Positions 17,568-26,356 of a stretch of DNA of 64,000 nt are shown here, piece by piece. Both the position numbers and the translations under genes were made by a program. Numbering within the stretch: the stretch's first letter is position 1; every line of letters begins with the position of its first letter. This stretch comes from Duganella sp. BJB476 (lineage in GTDB: Bacteria > Pseudomonadota > Gammaproteobacteria > Burkholderiales > Burkholderiaceae_D): assembly GCF_003416895.1 (NCBI RefSeq), contig NZ_QVIO01000004.1:558001-622000 (forward strand). Direction: 5' to 3'. The notes below the pieces were generated by a model. That model was not told the origin of the DNA and searched no databases. It saw only the letters and a program-made list of their open reading frames with translations.

Positions 17568-17664
17568 GATGGCGGTTCCTGGAAGCGGACTGCGCGGGAA
17601 CCACTAGTTTAATTCTGATTATGAAAAGAACAAATCTTTTATTTCGACAACTATCGTGCTGCAA

Positions 17665-17696
17665 GGGGCGGTGCAATGGCCATATTGCGCCGCCCC
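17665..17696 (-). terminator. 13-bp hairpin after the 1043-aa gene
   Basis: GGGGCGGTGCAAT at 17665-17677 pairs with ATTGCGCCGCCCC at 17684-17696 with one G-T mismatch and a 6-base loop. It starts 12 bases beyond the stop codon of the large gene. On the reverse strand only two T residues follow, so it is a weak intrinsic terminator or an RNA-stabilising stem. Confidence 0.5.
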
Positions 17697-17708
17697 CGGG
17701 CTTGCTGC

Positions 17709-20700
17709 TTACACCGGATCGACCTTGTTGCTCAGCGTGAAGTGCGCTTCGGCGTAGTTGTCGCCGTCGACGAACATCCACCAGGTGCCGCTCTTGTTAG
17801 GTCCGATGGTGAACGGCGCCAGGTGGCCCTCCTGGTAGTTGTCGCCGTCGGCATAGCCTTCGCCGTAGCAGCGCAGCGTGGCCTTGACCTGGATGACGTC
17901 GTTGGCCAGCAGGTCCAGCGTCAGGATCAGGCGGCCCATCGCGTCGTCGGCCACCTGGTCGAACACCTTGACCACGTGGGTGGTGGACGCGGGACTCAGC
18001 TCGGCGAGGTTGTAGAAATCTCCGACGCTGTGCGGATAGGCCGCGGCGGCGAATTCATAATCGGTGGTCGCCATCCAGCCGTCGATGGTCAGGCGGCGGA
18101 ACAGGTGCGAGGGCTGTTTCAGGTCCACCGTCACGCTGACGGTCTGGTTCGCCGCCACCGTCACCGATGCCTCGCCGTGCAGCGCCTGCTGGTCGGCGGT
18201 GACCAGCACACTGCCCACCGGCACGCCGGTCAGCGTGAAGCTGCCGTCGGCCGCGGTGTGGGTGAACTGGTTCTGCGAAATCTGCACGCTGACGCCGGCC
18301 GCCGGCTTGCCTTCGAAATGCACCACGCCGTGCAGCGCGCCGGTCTGCGCCACCTTTTTCCATTTGTAGATGGTCACTTCCTCGAAGCGCGCCGGCCGGT
18401 AGATCAGCGGTTCGCAGTAGCCGTACAGCGGCGCGTCGAAGAAGCACAGGTTGGCGGGGCTGACAGCGTTGGCGTCGCCGGTCTGGCGCCAGGCGTCGGA
18501 GTCCTTGGAGCCGTTGTCGACCCAGTCGGAGGCGAATGCGTTGAGCATCTGGTTGGCGGTATCGTCGGCGGCGTCGGTCAGCGCGTTGCCGAACCAGCCC
18601 GCGCTCTCCAGCACCATCTCGTGGATCTTCGAATACAGCACTTCGCCGGCGGCGATGCGTTCGTCGGACTGGTAGACGTACAGGCCGTCCGGCGTCGACG
18701 CCACGATTTGCGCGCCGGCGGCGAGGTCGCTCTGTTCCAGCATGCCGCCCTCCATCGGCACGCCGGACTGGCGGATCGACATCCACAGCAGCGACGAGCA
18801 CACGGTGGGGAAGGTGTTGGCGGCCCACTTGGCGCTGGCCGGCGCCTTGTCGGTCAGGCCGAGGGCGGGATTGGTGTAGCAGAAGAAGCGGTAGTGGCTC
18901 TTGCCGGCCTGCTGGGCGGCGAAATCGGCGATGCCGTGCAGCGTCTGGCGGATCTCCAGCGTTTCCTTCAGCGGATCGGGCTTGACCACCATGGCCGGCA
19001 CGATCTCCGGCGCCACGCCGCCCAGGTCCATCTTCGATTCGATGGTGGCGAAGCCGGCGATCGTGTGCTTGGTGCCGGTCTCGGGATCGATCATGTCCTC
19101 GCCGTCGACCGCGTGTTCGACGGTCTGCGTGACCACGCCCGGCCACATGTATTTGAGCACGTCGGGACGGGCGCCATCGCCGCCGATGAATTCGATCAGG
19201 CGGTCTTCCGAGGCGGTGGAGTGGGTGATCTCGTCGTGGTTGCGGGTCATGATGCCGGAGTGCGAATAGCGCTGCGGCGGCGTCACGGTCTGCAGTACGG
19301 CGGAGATCAGGCTGCCGTTGCTGGGGTTGAGGATCAAGTCGCCCTTCTTGGCGTTCATGAAGCGCGGCCGCATCTGCATCCAGCGTTTTTCCTGGGTCGG
19401 CATGCAGAACATGCCGTCGGGGATATGGTCCGGCAGGTTCCATGGATTGCATTCCTGGTCCTCGACCGGGAATGGCGGCGCCTCGTGCACGTCCATCGCG
19501 GTCAGCGCGTGCACCGGCTGCAGCGCGCTCGCCAGCGCGGCGGGCACGCGGCCCATCTCGACCTGCAGCGCCGACGAGGTGGCGGCCGGCAGCATGCCGT
19601 AGCTGCTCAGGCGCGCCACTTCATCCAGCGTGATCAAGCCGGGATTGGCGACCAGCTGGCGGCTGGCCAGGTCGGTCAGCAGGGTCTGCGCGTTGGCGTT
19701 GACCAGCAGCTTCTTGCTCATGTGCTGAGGCAGGTCGAAGTGGGCGCTGACGCGCACCGGCAAGCCGTTCGGCGCCGTGCCCTTGTAATGCACGCTGAAG
19801 GCGATCGCCTGCTGCGGCAGCTGCGCTTTCGGGATCGCGACGTCGACGCGGGTGCTGGCCTGGGCCTTCAGCACGACGGCGCTGGCGACGGCGGGGCGCA
19901 GCTCGAATTCGCGCGGGCCGTCTTCGTAGGCCAGCTCCAGCTGCATGCTGCTCAGCGTGAGGTTGCTCGCTTCGGGATTGCGCACCACGAAGCTGGCGCG
20001 GAAGCTGCCGTCGATGAACTGCGCGCTGAAGTCGCTGCTGTCCACCGGCGGCTGCAGCACGCCGCGCTGGCGCGCCAGGAAGTAGGGATTGGCCACGCTG
20101 ACGCTGCGCTGGATCACGCGCGCCGCATCGCCCGGCTGCTGTACCGTCACCTGCACGTGGAACACCGTGTGCGGCCGGTTGGGATTGAGCTGGGCGGCGA
20201 AATCGTGCTGCAGGGTGGGATGCGTGCTGCCCAGGGCGACTGCGCCCAGCTGCCAGTTGTAGACGGCGGCGGTGGCGCCGCCGCCGGCGTTGATGGCCAC
20301 GCGCGGCTGCGTGGTCGGCAGCAGGATAGGATGGCTGGCGGCGTCGCGCGCGGGGATGGTCAGCGCGCTCATCGCCGTTATGCGCGGCACGATGGGGCCG
20401 GCCGGCACGGCGGGAGTGGCCGGGGTGCGCGGCTTGATCTCGATGCGTGGCCGCGGCGTGCCTTGGGTGCGGCGCTCGGGCGCGTTCTGCACCGTCAGGA
20501 TCAGCGCGGTCGGGTTGTGCGGCGCGCTGCGCACCGTCAGCATCGGCGGCTGCTTGCCGTCGGCCGGGGCGTTGATCTGGACTTCGGCCTTCAGCTTCTC
20601 GATGGCGCCGCGCTTGCCGGCGGTGACGTTGATGGTCTTCTTGCCGGCGCGGTTCCACACCAGGTACTGCCTGGAGCCGGGCACGCCGTTGATGCTGATG

Positions 20701-20840
20701 TTGCCGCTTTCGTTGTTATCGTAGGACTGGCCGTTCGGCGCCTTGACTTCGACGCAGACGCTGTCGCCGATGGCGGCCACGGCAGGCGTGCAGACGACGG
20801 AACCAAGCAGCGGGGTTGGGGCGGTTGGTACTTGCAACAT
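17709..20840 (-). CDS. Large multidomain protein with probable permuted papain-like (YiiX/YaeF-type) hydrolase core
   Basis: 1043 aa; no named family fits the whole. Residues 1-430 are beta-rich and proline-rich (Ig-like or adhesin-like strands). At 500-547 comes KKGDLILNP, RYSHSGIM (H527) and DRLIEFIGG. At about 678-690 is TVCSSLLWMS (C681). The order GD...H...(I/V)E...CSS is that of circularly permuted NlpC/P60-papain enzymes (YiiX/YaeF type), so I infer a cysteine amidase, protease or lipid hydrolase. At about 830-890 a carboxypeptidase-regulatory-like beta sandwich is visible (LHGVVHFEGKPAAGVSVQIS; ADGSFTLTGVPVGSVLV). The C-terminus is beta-rich. No classical signal peptide or lipobox. 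It lies 141 bases upstream of the regulator gene, on the same strand. Hydrolase assignment is moderate; substrate unknown. Confidence 0.7.
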   Translation of the reverse strand: MLQVPTAPTPLLGSVVCTPAVAAIGDSVCVEVKAPNGQSYDNNESGNISINGVPGSRQYLVWNRAGKKTINVTAGKRGAIEKLKAEVQINAPADGKQPPMLTVRSAPHNPTALILTVQNAPERRTQGTPRPRIEIKPRTPATPAVPAGPIVPRITAMSALTIPARDAASHPILLPTTQPRVAINAGGGATAAVYNWQLGAVALGSTHPTLQHDFAAQLNPNRPHTVFHVQVTVQQPGDAARVIQRSVSVANPYFLARQRGVLQPPVDSSDFSAQFIDGSFRASFVVRNPEASNLTLSSMQLELAYEDGPREFELRPAVASAVVLKAQASTRVDVAIPKAQLPQQAIAFSVHYKGTAPNGLPVRVSAHFDLPQHMSKKLLVNANAQTLLTDLASRQLVANPGLITLDEVARLSSYGMLPAATSSALQVEMGRVPAALASALQPVHALTAMDVHEAPPFPVEDQECNPWNLPDHIPDGMFCMPTQEKRWMQMRPRFMNAKKGDLILNPSNGSLISAVLQTVTPPQRYSHSGIMTRNHDEITHSTASEDRLIEFIGGDGARPDVLKYMWPGVVTQTVEHAVDGEDMIDPETGTKHTIAGFATIESKMDLGGVAPEIVPAMVVKPDPLKETLEIRQTLHGIADFAAQQAGKSHYRFFCYTNPALGLTDKAPASAKWAANTFPTVCSSLLWMSIRQSGVPMEGGMLEQSDLAAGAQIVASTPDGLYVYQSDERIAAGEVLYSKIHEMVLESAGWFGNALTDAADDTANQMLNAFASDWVDNGSKDSDAWRQTGDANAVSPANLCFFDAPLYGYCEPLIYRPARFEEVTIYKWKKVAQTGALHGVVHFEGKPAAGVSVQISQNQFTHTAADGSFTLTGVPVGSVLVTADQQALHGEASVTVAANQTVSVTVDLKQPSHLFRRLTIDGWMATTDYEFAAAAYPHSVGDFYNLAELSPASTTHVVKVFDQVADDAMGRLILTLDLLANDVIQVKATLRCYGEGYADGDNYQEGHLAPFTIGPNKSGTWWMFVDGDNYAEAHFTLSNKVDPV

Positions 20841-20944
20841 GGGAACTCCTGTGGATGGTGGGAATGATGACGTCAGGCCTGTTTGCAGCGGTCCTGATGT
20901 TCCCAGTGTCGTGTGGAGCGTCCCACAAATCGCTCACAAATGCG

Positions 20945-22381
20945 CTAGTCCGGTTTTTTTACCACTACGTAGCGCTCCAGCGTACGCTTGCGCGCCTCGT
21001 CGTGCATGACGATGGGACCGGGGTAGTCCAGCGGCAGCATGCGCGGCACCAGCCATGGCGCATGGATTTCCTTGTCGCTCAAATCCTTCAGCTGCGGCAG
21101 GTAGCGGCGGATGAACTTGCCCGTGCTGTCGAATTTTTCCGATTGCGTGATCGGATTGAAGATGCGGAAGTAGGGCTGGGCGTCGCAGCCCGACGACGAG
21201 GCCCATTGCCAGCCGCCGTTGTTGGAGGCCAGGTCGAAGTCGTTCAGGTGCAGCGCGAAATATGCCTCGCCGCGGCGCCAGTCGATGCCCAGGTCCTTGA
21301 TCAGGAAGCAGGCCGTCACCATGCGCAGGCGGTTGTGCATGTAGCCGGTCTGGTTCAGCTGCGCCATGGCGGCGTCCACCAGCGGGTAGCCGGTGCGGCC
21401 CTCGCACCAGGCGGCGAACAGTTCGTCGGCTTGCGAGCCGGTTTCCCACTGGATGGCGTCGTAGGCCGGCTTGTAGGCGCCGCCCACCACGTGCGGGTTG
21501 TGGAACAGGATCATGGCGTAGAACTCGCGCCAGATCAATTCCGCCAGCCACACCGGCGCGCCTTCGCCGCCGGTGCCGCGCGCCATCAGGTCGACCACGG
21601 TGCGCACCAGGTGCCGTACCGAGAGCGTGCCGAAGCGGAAATGGATGGACAGATAAGACGGCCCCTTCACGGCCGGATAGTCGCGCCCATCCTTGTAGCT
21701 GGCGATGCGGGGCAGGAAATCTTCCCATAGTTGCGCCGCGCCCGACATGCCGGTCGGGATCTTCATCTCGGCCAGGTTGCTGGGCTCGAAGCCGAGCTCG
21801 GCCAGCGTCGGCGGCGGCTGAACCCGGGCGGGCGGCTGCGCCAGCCGTGCCGCGTGCGGTTCGATGTGGTAGGGCGCCAGTACCGACGGGTCCGCTTCCA
21901 GCTTCTTCAGCCAGGCGTTCTTGTAAGGCGTAAACACCGAGAACACGCCGCCGGTCTGCGACAGCACTTCGCTCTTTTCAAAGATCACCTGGTCTTTGTA
22001 GCTGAAGAACTGGCGGCCGTCGGCGCGCAGTGCCTGCGCCACGGCGGCGTCGCGGGCTATGGCTTGCGGTTCGTAATCGTGGTTGCAGTACACGGCGTCC
22101 ACGCCCAGTTCGGCGGCCAGGGCCGGGATGGCGGCGGCCGGATCGGCATGGCGCACGATCAGGTGGCCGCCCAGTTGTTGCAGTTCGGCCGCCACTTCGG
22201 CGATGCTGGCGTGGATGAAATCGACCCGGCGGTCGCGGCGCGGCAGGCCGGCCAGGATGGTGGTGTCGTAGACAAAAACGCAATACACCCGCTCGCAGTC
22301 TTGCAGGGCCTGGTGCAGGGCGACATGGTCGAAAACGCGCAAATCGCGGCGCAGCCAGACCAGGGAAGAATTCAGTTTCAT
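20945..22381 (-). CDS. phrB: Deoxyribodipyrimidine photolyase (class I CPD type)
   Basis: 478-aa flavoprotein that repairs UV-induced cyclobutane pyrimidine dimers with light. The N-terminal alpha/beta antenna domain opens with SLVWLRRDLRVFDHVALHQA. The FAD domain shows GEGAPVWLAELIWREFYAMI, TGYPLVDAAMAQLNQTGYMH and NRLRMVTACFLIKDLGIDW, then the signature DLASNNGGWQWASSSGCDA and PYFRIFNP. Length is normal for bacterial PhrB. It is divergent from yqgE; the 1043-aa gene starts 104 bases beyond its stop. Confidence 0.95.
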   Translation of the reverse strand: MKLNSSLVWLRRDLRVFDHVALHQALQDCERVYCVFVYDTTILAGLPRRDRRVDFIHASIAEVAAELQQLGGHLIVRHADPAAAIPALAAELGVDAVYCNHDYEPQAIARDAAVAQALRADGRQFFSYKDQVIFEKSEVLSQTGGVFSVFTPYKNAWLKKLEADPSVLAPYHIEPHAARLAQPPARVQPPPTLAELGFEPSNLAEMKIPTGMSGAAQLWEDFLPRIASYKDGRDYPAVKGPSYLSIHFRFGTLSVRHLVRTVVDLMARGTGGEGAPVWLAELIWREFYAMILFHNPHVVGGAYKPAYDAIQWETGSQADELFAAWCEGRTGYPLVDAAMAQLNQTGYMHNRLRMVTACFLIKDLGIDWRRGEAYFALHLNDFDLASNNGGWQWASSSGCDAQPYFRIFNPITQSEKFDSTGKFIRRYLPQLKDLSDKEIHAPWLVPRMLPLDYPGPIVMHDEARKRTLERYVVVKKPD

Positions 22382-22514
22382 TCAGTCTGTGTCAATGGGT
22401 TGGGGGAACTCAAACATGGCCGCATCCGCAATTCAGTGTAAACTATCGTTTAGACAGAGTTGCTAGCCGCGCGAATACTACAGTAATTGTCAGCAGCACA
22501 GAAAGAACACGCAT

Positions 22515-23165
22515 ATGAAGAAAAGCAAAATCGGCAAAACTCTCCCTGTACCCGGCCTGCTGCAGGAAGCCGGCGATCCGTTGGAATCCACTGGAAGCGG
22601 TATGGCGGCGACGCTGAACCTGGCAAATCATTTCCTGATTGCAATGCCTTCCATGCAAGATCCGGTCTTTGGCGGCACCGTCGTGTACGTGTGCGAGCAC
22701 AATGAAAACGGTGTGCTGGGCGTGGTCATCAACAAGCCCACCGACATGACGATGGAGGTGCTGTTCGAGCGCATCGACCTCAAGCTGGAGTCCAGCGTCG
22801 ACGTCGACGCCCCCATCATGTTCGGCGGCCCGGTGCAGGACGACCGCGGCTTTGTGCTGCACACGCCGGGCCAGCGCTATTCGTCGTCGCTGACGGTGAC
22901 CGAGGACGTGGCCTTCACCACCTCGATCGACGTGCTGGAGGCCGTGGCCGCCGGCGACGGTCCGCCGCGCATGCTGGTGTCGATCGGCTATTCGGGCTGG
23001 AGCCCGGGGCAGCTGGAAGACGAGATCAGCCGCAACGGCTGGCTGACCGTGGGCGCCGATCCGGAGATCCTGTTCAACCTGCCTATCGAAGAGCGCTACA
23101 CGGCCGCGATGCGCCTGCTGGGCATCGATCCGCTGATGCTGACCTCCGAGGCGGGTCACGCTTAA
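22515..23165 (+). CDS. YqgE/AlgH family protein
   Basis: 216 aa. Hallmarks: LANHFLIAMPSMQDPVFGGT, VVYVCEHNENGVLGVVINKP, IMFGGPVQDDRGFVLH, and the C-terminal LVSIGYSGWSPGQLEDEI. Function in the family is not firmly known; it nearly always precedes ruvX. The first 25 residues are a longer, charged leader than many homologues have; an alternative start at about residue 29 (MAATLNLANHF) is possible. First gene of the yqgE-ruvX-pyrR-pyrB-pyrC' run, with the next start directly after its stop. Confidence 0.92.
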   Translation: MKKSKIGKTLPVPGLLQEAGDPLESTGSGMAATLNLANHFLIAMPSMQDPVFGGTVVYVCEHNENGVLGVVINKPTDMTMEVLFERIDLKLESSVDVDAPIMFGGPVQDDRGFVLHTPGQRYSSSLTVTEDVAFTTSIDVLEAVAAGDGPPRMLVSIGYSGWSPGQLEDEISRNGWLTVGADPEILFNLPIEERYTAAMRLLGIDPLMLTSEAGHA

Positions 23166-23552
23166 ATGACCATAGAGACCATCTTCGCTTTCGATTTCGG
23201 CGTCAAACGCATCGGTGTGGCCATGGGCAATACGATGATCCGCCAGGCCGAACCGGTCAAGGTGATCAGCGCCATCGACAACGCCACCCGTTTTGCCGAC
23301 ATCCAGGCGCTGCTGGACGAATGGAAGCCGGCGCGGCTGGTGGTCGGCCTGCCCATGCATCCCGACGGCGCCGAGCACGAGATGACGGCGCGCGCGCGCA
23401 AGTTCGCCAACCAGTTGCACGGCCGCTTCAGCCTGCCGGTGGAGCTGGTCGACGAGCGCTATTCGTCGGCCGTGATTTCCGCCAAGCGCGGCGAAGTCAT
23501 CGACGACCGCGCCGCCGCCATCATCCTGCAACAATATTTCGACACCCACTAA
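23166..23552 (+). CDS. ruvX: Putative pre-16S rRNA nuclease / Holliday junction resolvase-like (YqgF)
   Basis: 128 aa. RNase H-like fold: first catalytic acid in IFAFDFGVKRIGVAMG; RLVVGLPMHPDGAEHEMTAR; and the C-terminal LVDERYSSAVIS with a final DDRAAAIILQQYFD. All positions expected for YqgF are present. In other bacteria the protein takes part in processing the 5' end of 16S rRNA. It starts right after the yqgE stop and is followed by pyrR after 5 bases. Confidence 0.93.
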   Translation: MTIETIFAFDFGVKRIGVAMGNTMIRQAEPVKVISAIDNATRFADIQALLDEWKPARLVVGLPMHPDGAEHEMTARARKFANQLHGRFSLPVELVDERYSSAVISAKRGEVIDDRAAAIILQQYFDTH

Positions 23553-23557
23553 ATCCC

Positions 23558-24067
23558 ATGTCCACACTGAACCCCAACCAACTCGACGCCGAAGCGCTGT
23601 ACGCGACCCTGCTGGCCGACGTCAAAGCCGGCCTGGCCGGCGTGGCCGATGTCGCCATCGTCGGCATCCACTCCGGCGGCGCCTGGATCGCCGAACGCCT
23701 GGCGGCCGACCTCGGCCTGTCCGCCCGCTGCGGCGTGCTGGACGTGTCCTTCTACCGCGACGATTACGCCAAGAAGGGTCTGCCGGCCGACGTCAAGCCG
23801 ACCAGCATCAGTTTCGAGGTGGCGGCCGCCAACATCCTGCTGGTGGACGACGTGCTGTACACCGGCCGCACCACCCGCGCCGCGATCAACGAGCTGTTCG
23901 ACTACGGCCGCCCAGCGCGCATCATGCTGGCCGCGCTGGTGGACCGCGGCGAGCGCCAGCTGCCGGTGGCGGCCGATTTCGTCGCCGCGCACGTGCAGGT
24001 GCCGCAAGGGCAGGCGCTGGTGCTCAAGCGCGCCGACGATGGAAAATTTACGCTAACCATAGAATAA
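23558..24067 (+). CDS. pyrR: PyrR bifunctional pyrimidine operon regulator/uracil phosphoribosyltransferase
   Basis: 169 aa from ATG 23558. PRPP-binding motif reads ILLVDDVLYTGRTTRAAINE; other family stretches are IVGIHSGGAWIAERLAADL and LDVSFYRDDY. In Bacillus PyrR binds mRNA to attenuate pyr genes; in betaproteobacteria such a role is unproven, and I see no clear anti-terminator structure in the 4-base gap before pyrB. The reading frame extends upstream to 23321 inside ruvX, but that part is a shadow. Placed between ruvX and pyrB, as is usual for this group. Confidence 0.92.
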   Translation: MSTLNPNQLDAEALYATLLADVKAGLAGVADVAIVGIHSGGAWIAERLAADLGLSARCGVLDVSFYRDDYAKKGLPADVKPTSISFEVAAANILLVDDVLYTGRTTRAAINELFDYGRPARIMLAALVDRGERQLPVAADFVAAHVQVPQGQALVLKRADDGKFTLTIE

Positions 24068-24071
24068 AACC

Positions 24072-25037
24072 ATGCTTAATCCGCAACTGAACAAACACGG
24101 CGAGCTCCAGCACTTGCTGTCGATCGAGGGACTGCCGAAGTCCATCGTCAACCACATCCTGGACACCGCCTCGTCGTTCGTCGGCATCTCCGACCGCGAC
24201 GTCAAGAAGGTCCCGCTGATGCGCGGCAAGTCGGTGTTCAACCTGTTCTTCGAGAACTCCACGCGCACCCGCACCACCTTCGAGATCGCCTCGAAGCGCC
24301 TGTCGGCCGACGTGATCAACCTGAACATCCAGGCCTCGTCCGCCAGCAAGGGCGAATCGCTGCTCGACACCATCGACAACCTGTCGGCCATGCACGCCGA
24401 CATGTTCGTGGTGCGCCACGCGCAGTCGGGCGCGCCCTACCTGATCGCCAAGCACCTGCACGACACCAGGCAGTCGCACGTGCACGTGGTCAACGCCGGC
24501 GACGGCCGCCACGCACACCCGACCCAGGGTCTGCTGGACATGTACACCATCCGCCACTACAAGAAAGACTTCACCAACCTGACGGTAGCGATCGTCGGCG
24601 ACATCCTGCACAGCCGCGTGGCCCGTTCCGACATCCACGCGCTGACCACCCTGGGCGTGCCGGAAGTGCGCGCCATCGGCCCGCACACCCTGCTGCCTGG
24701 CGGCCTGGAGCAGATGGGCGTGCGCACCTTCACCAATATGGAAGAGGGCTTGAAGGGCGTCGACGTGATCATCATGCTGCGCCTGCAGAACGAGCGCATG
24801 AGCGGCGCGCTGCTGCCGTCGGCGCAGGAATACTTCAAGAGCTACGGCCTGACGCCGGAACGCCTGGCGCTGGCCAAGCCGGACGCGATCGTCATGCACC
24901 CGGGCCCGATGAATCGCGGCGTCGAGATCGACTCGGCGGTGGCGGACGGTCCGCAGGCGGTGATACTGCCGCAGGTGACTTTCGGGATTGCAGTACGCAT
25001 GGCGGTAATGAGCATAGTGGCGGGGACGCAGGGATGA
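24072..25037 (+). CDS. pyrB: Aspartate carbamoyltransferase catalytic subunit
   Basis: 321 aa. Joins carbamoyl phosphate and aspartate in pyrimidine synthesis. The carbamoyl-phosphate site reads FFENSTRTRTTFEIASKRL; aspartate-side residues in HVVNAGDGRHAHPTQGLLD; C-terminal MHPGPMNRGVEID. No pyrI gene follows. Instead pyrC' overlaps by 4 bases (ATGA), the arrangement of class A dodecameric ATCases, where the catalytic chain requires a dihydroorotase-like partner. Confidence 0.96.
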   Translation: MLNPQLNKHGELQHLLSIEGLPKSIVNHILDTASSFVGISDRDVKKVPLMRGKSVFNLFFENSTRTRTTFEIASKRLSADVINLNIQASSASKGESLLDTIDNLSAMHADMFVVRHAQSGAPYLIAKHLHDTRQSHVHVVNAGDGRHAHPTQGLLDMYTIRHYKKDFTNLTVAIVGDILHSRVARSDIHALTTLGVPEVRAIGPHTLLPGGLEQMGVRTFTNMEEGLKGVDVIIMLRLQNERMSGALLPSAQEYFKSYGLTPERLALAKPDAIVMHPGPMNRGVEIDSAVADGPQAVILPQVTFGIAVRMAVMSIVAGTQG

Positions 25038-26347
25038 ACGCAGGCATGAAACTACACATTAAAAACGGTCACCTGATCGATCCGGCCAACGGCATCGACG
25101 GCAAGAACGACCTCTACATCGCCGACGGCAAAGTGCTGGCGGTGGGCACGGCGCCAGCGGGCTTCGCGGCCGACCAGACCATCGACGCCGCCGGCCTGAT
25201 CGTCTCGCCGGGCTTCGTCGACCTGTCGGCGCGCCTGCGCGAGCCGGGCTACGAATACAAGGCCACGCTGGAATCGGAAATGCAGGCCGCCATGCAAGGC
25301 GGCGTGACCAGCCTGATCTGCCCGCCGGACACCGATCCGGTGCTGGACGAGCCGGGCCTGGTCGAGATGCTCAAGCACCGCGCCAAGACGCTGAACCAGG
25401 CCAATGTACACCCGCTGGGCGCGCTGACCGTCGGCCTCAAGGGCAAGGCGCTGACCGAGATGGCCGAGCTGACCGAGGCGGGCTGCATCGGCTTCGCGCA
25501 GGCGGAAGAGCCGATCGAAGACACCAACGTGCTGCTGCGCGCCATGCAGTACGCCAAGACCTTCAACTATACCGTGTGGCTGCGTCCGCAGGACGCGCAC
25601 ATCGGCCGCGGCGGCATCGCGGCCAGCGGCCCGCTGGCTTCGCGTCTGGGCCTGTCCGGCGTGCCGGTGATGTCGGAGACCATCGCGCTGCACACGATCT
25701 TCGAACTGATGCGCTCGACCGGCGCCCGCGTGCATCTGTGCCGCATGTCGTCGGCGGCCGGCCTGGAGCTGGTGCGCAACGCCAAGAAGGAGGGCTTGCC
25801 CGTCACCTGCGACGTCGGCGCCCACCACATTCACCTGACCGACGCCGATATCGGCTTCTTCGATTCCAACGCGCGCGTGACGCCGCCGTTCCGCAGCCAG
25901 CGCGACCGCGACGCGATCCGCCTCGGCCTGCTGGACGGCACGGTCGACGCGCTGTGCTCGGACCACACGCCGGTCGACGACGACGAGAAACTGCTGCCGT
26001 TCGGCGAAGCGTCGCCCGGCGCCACCGGACTGGAACTGCTGCTGTCGCTGGCGCTGAAATGGGCCGACGACTACGCCGCCACCCAGGACACGGGTGCGGT
26101 GCGGCCGCTGGCGCGCGCGTTGGCCCGCATCACCTCCGACGCGGCCCGCGTGGCCGGGCTGGACGCCGGCACCTTGTCGGTCGGCGCTTCGGCCGACGTC
26201 TGCCTGTTCGATCCTGAAGCGCGCTGGACCGTGGAAGCATCGGCGCTGGCCAGCCAGGGCAAGCACACGCCTTTCATCGGCTACAACCTGGCCGGGCAGG
26301 TCCGCACCACCATCGTGGCAGGTCACGTCGCCTACCAACGCAGCTGA
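25034..26347 (+). CDS. pyrC': Dihydroorotase-like non-catalytic ATCase partner (PyrC')
   Basis: 437-aa amidohydrolase-fold protein. The region that carries the HxH zinc ligands in active dihydroorotases reads SPGFVDLSARLREPG, with S65 and R67 in place of both histidines. The usual metal-binding segment near the middle is also altered (VWLRPQDAHIG). The later DHTPVDDDEK region is kept. This matches the inactive PyrC' (PyrX) of Pseudomonas, which is needed for ATCase assembly. A true dihydroorotase must therefore lie elsewhere in the genome. Overlaps pyrB by 4 bases; acyltransferase follows after 9 bases. Confidence 0.92.
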   Translation: MNAGMKLHIKNGHLIDPANGIDGKNDLYIADGKVLAVGTAPAGFAADQTIDAAGLIVSPGFVDLSARLREPGYEYKATLESEMQAAMQGGVTSLICPPDTDPVLDEPGLVEMLKHRAKTLNQANVHPLGALTVGLKGKALTEMAELTEAGCIGFAQAEEPIEDTNVLLRAMQYAKTFNYTVWLRPQDAHIGRGGIAASGPLASRLGLSGVPVMSETIALHTIFELMRSTGARVHLCRMSSAAGLELVRNAKKEGLPVTCDVGAHHIHLTDADIGFFDSNARVTPPFRSQRDRDAIRLGLLDGTVDALCSDHTPVDDDEKLLPFGEASPGATGLELLLSLALKWADDYAATQDTGAVRPLARALARITSDAARVAGLDAGTLSVGASADVCLFDPEARWTVEASALASQGKHTPFIGYNLAGQVRTTIVAGHVAYQRS

Positions 26348-26356
26348 TCGGTTTGC

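Noticed and set aside
17676..20867. 1063-aa forward-strand open frame
   Set aside because: Antisense mirror of the 1043-aa gene with shadow-like composition (VRRRR, QHHAV) and no ribosome site.
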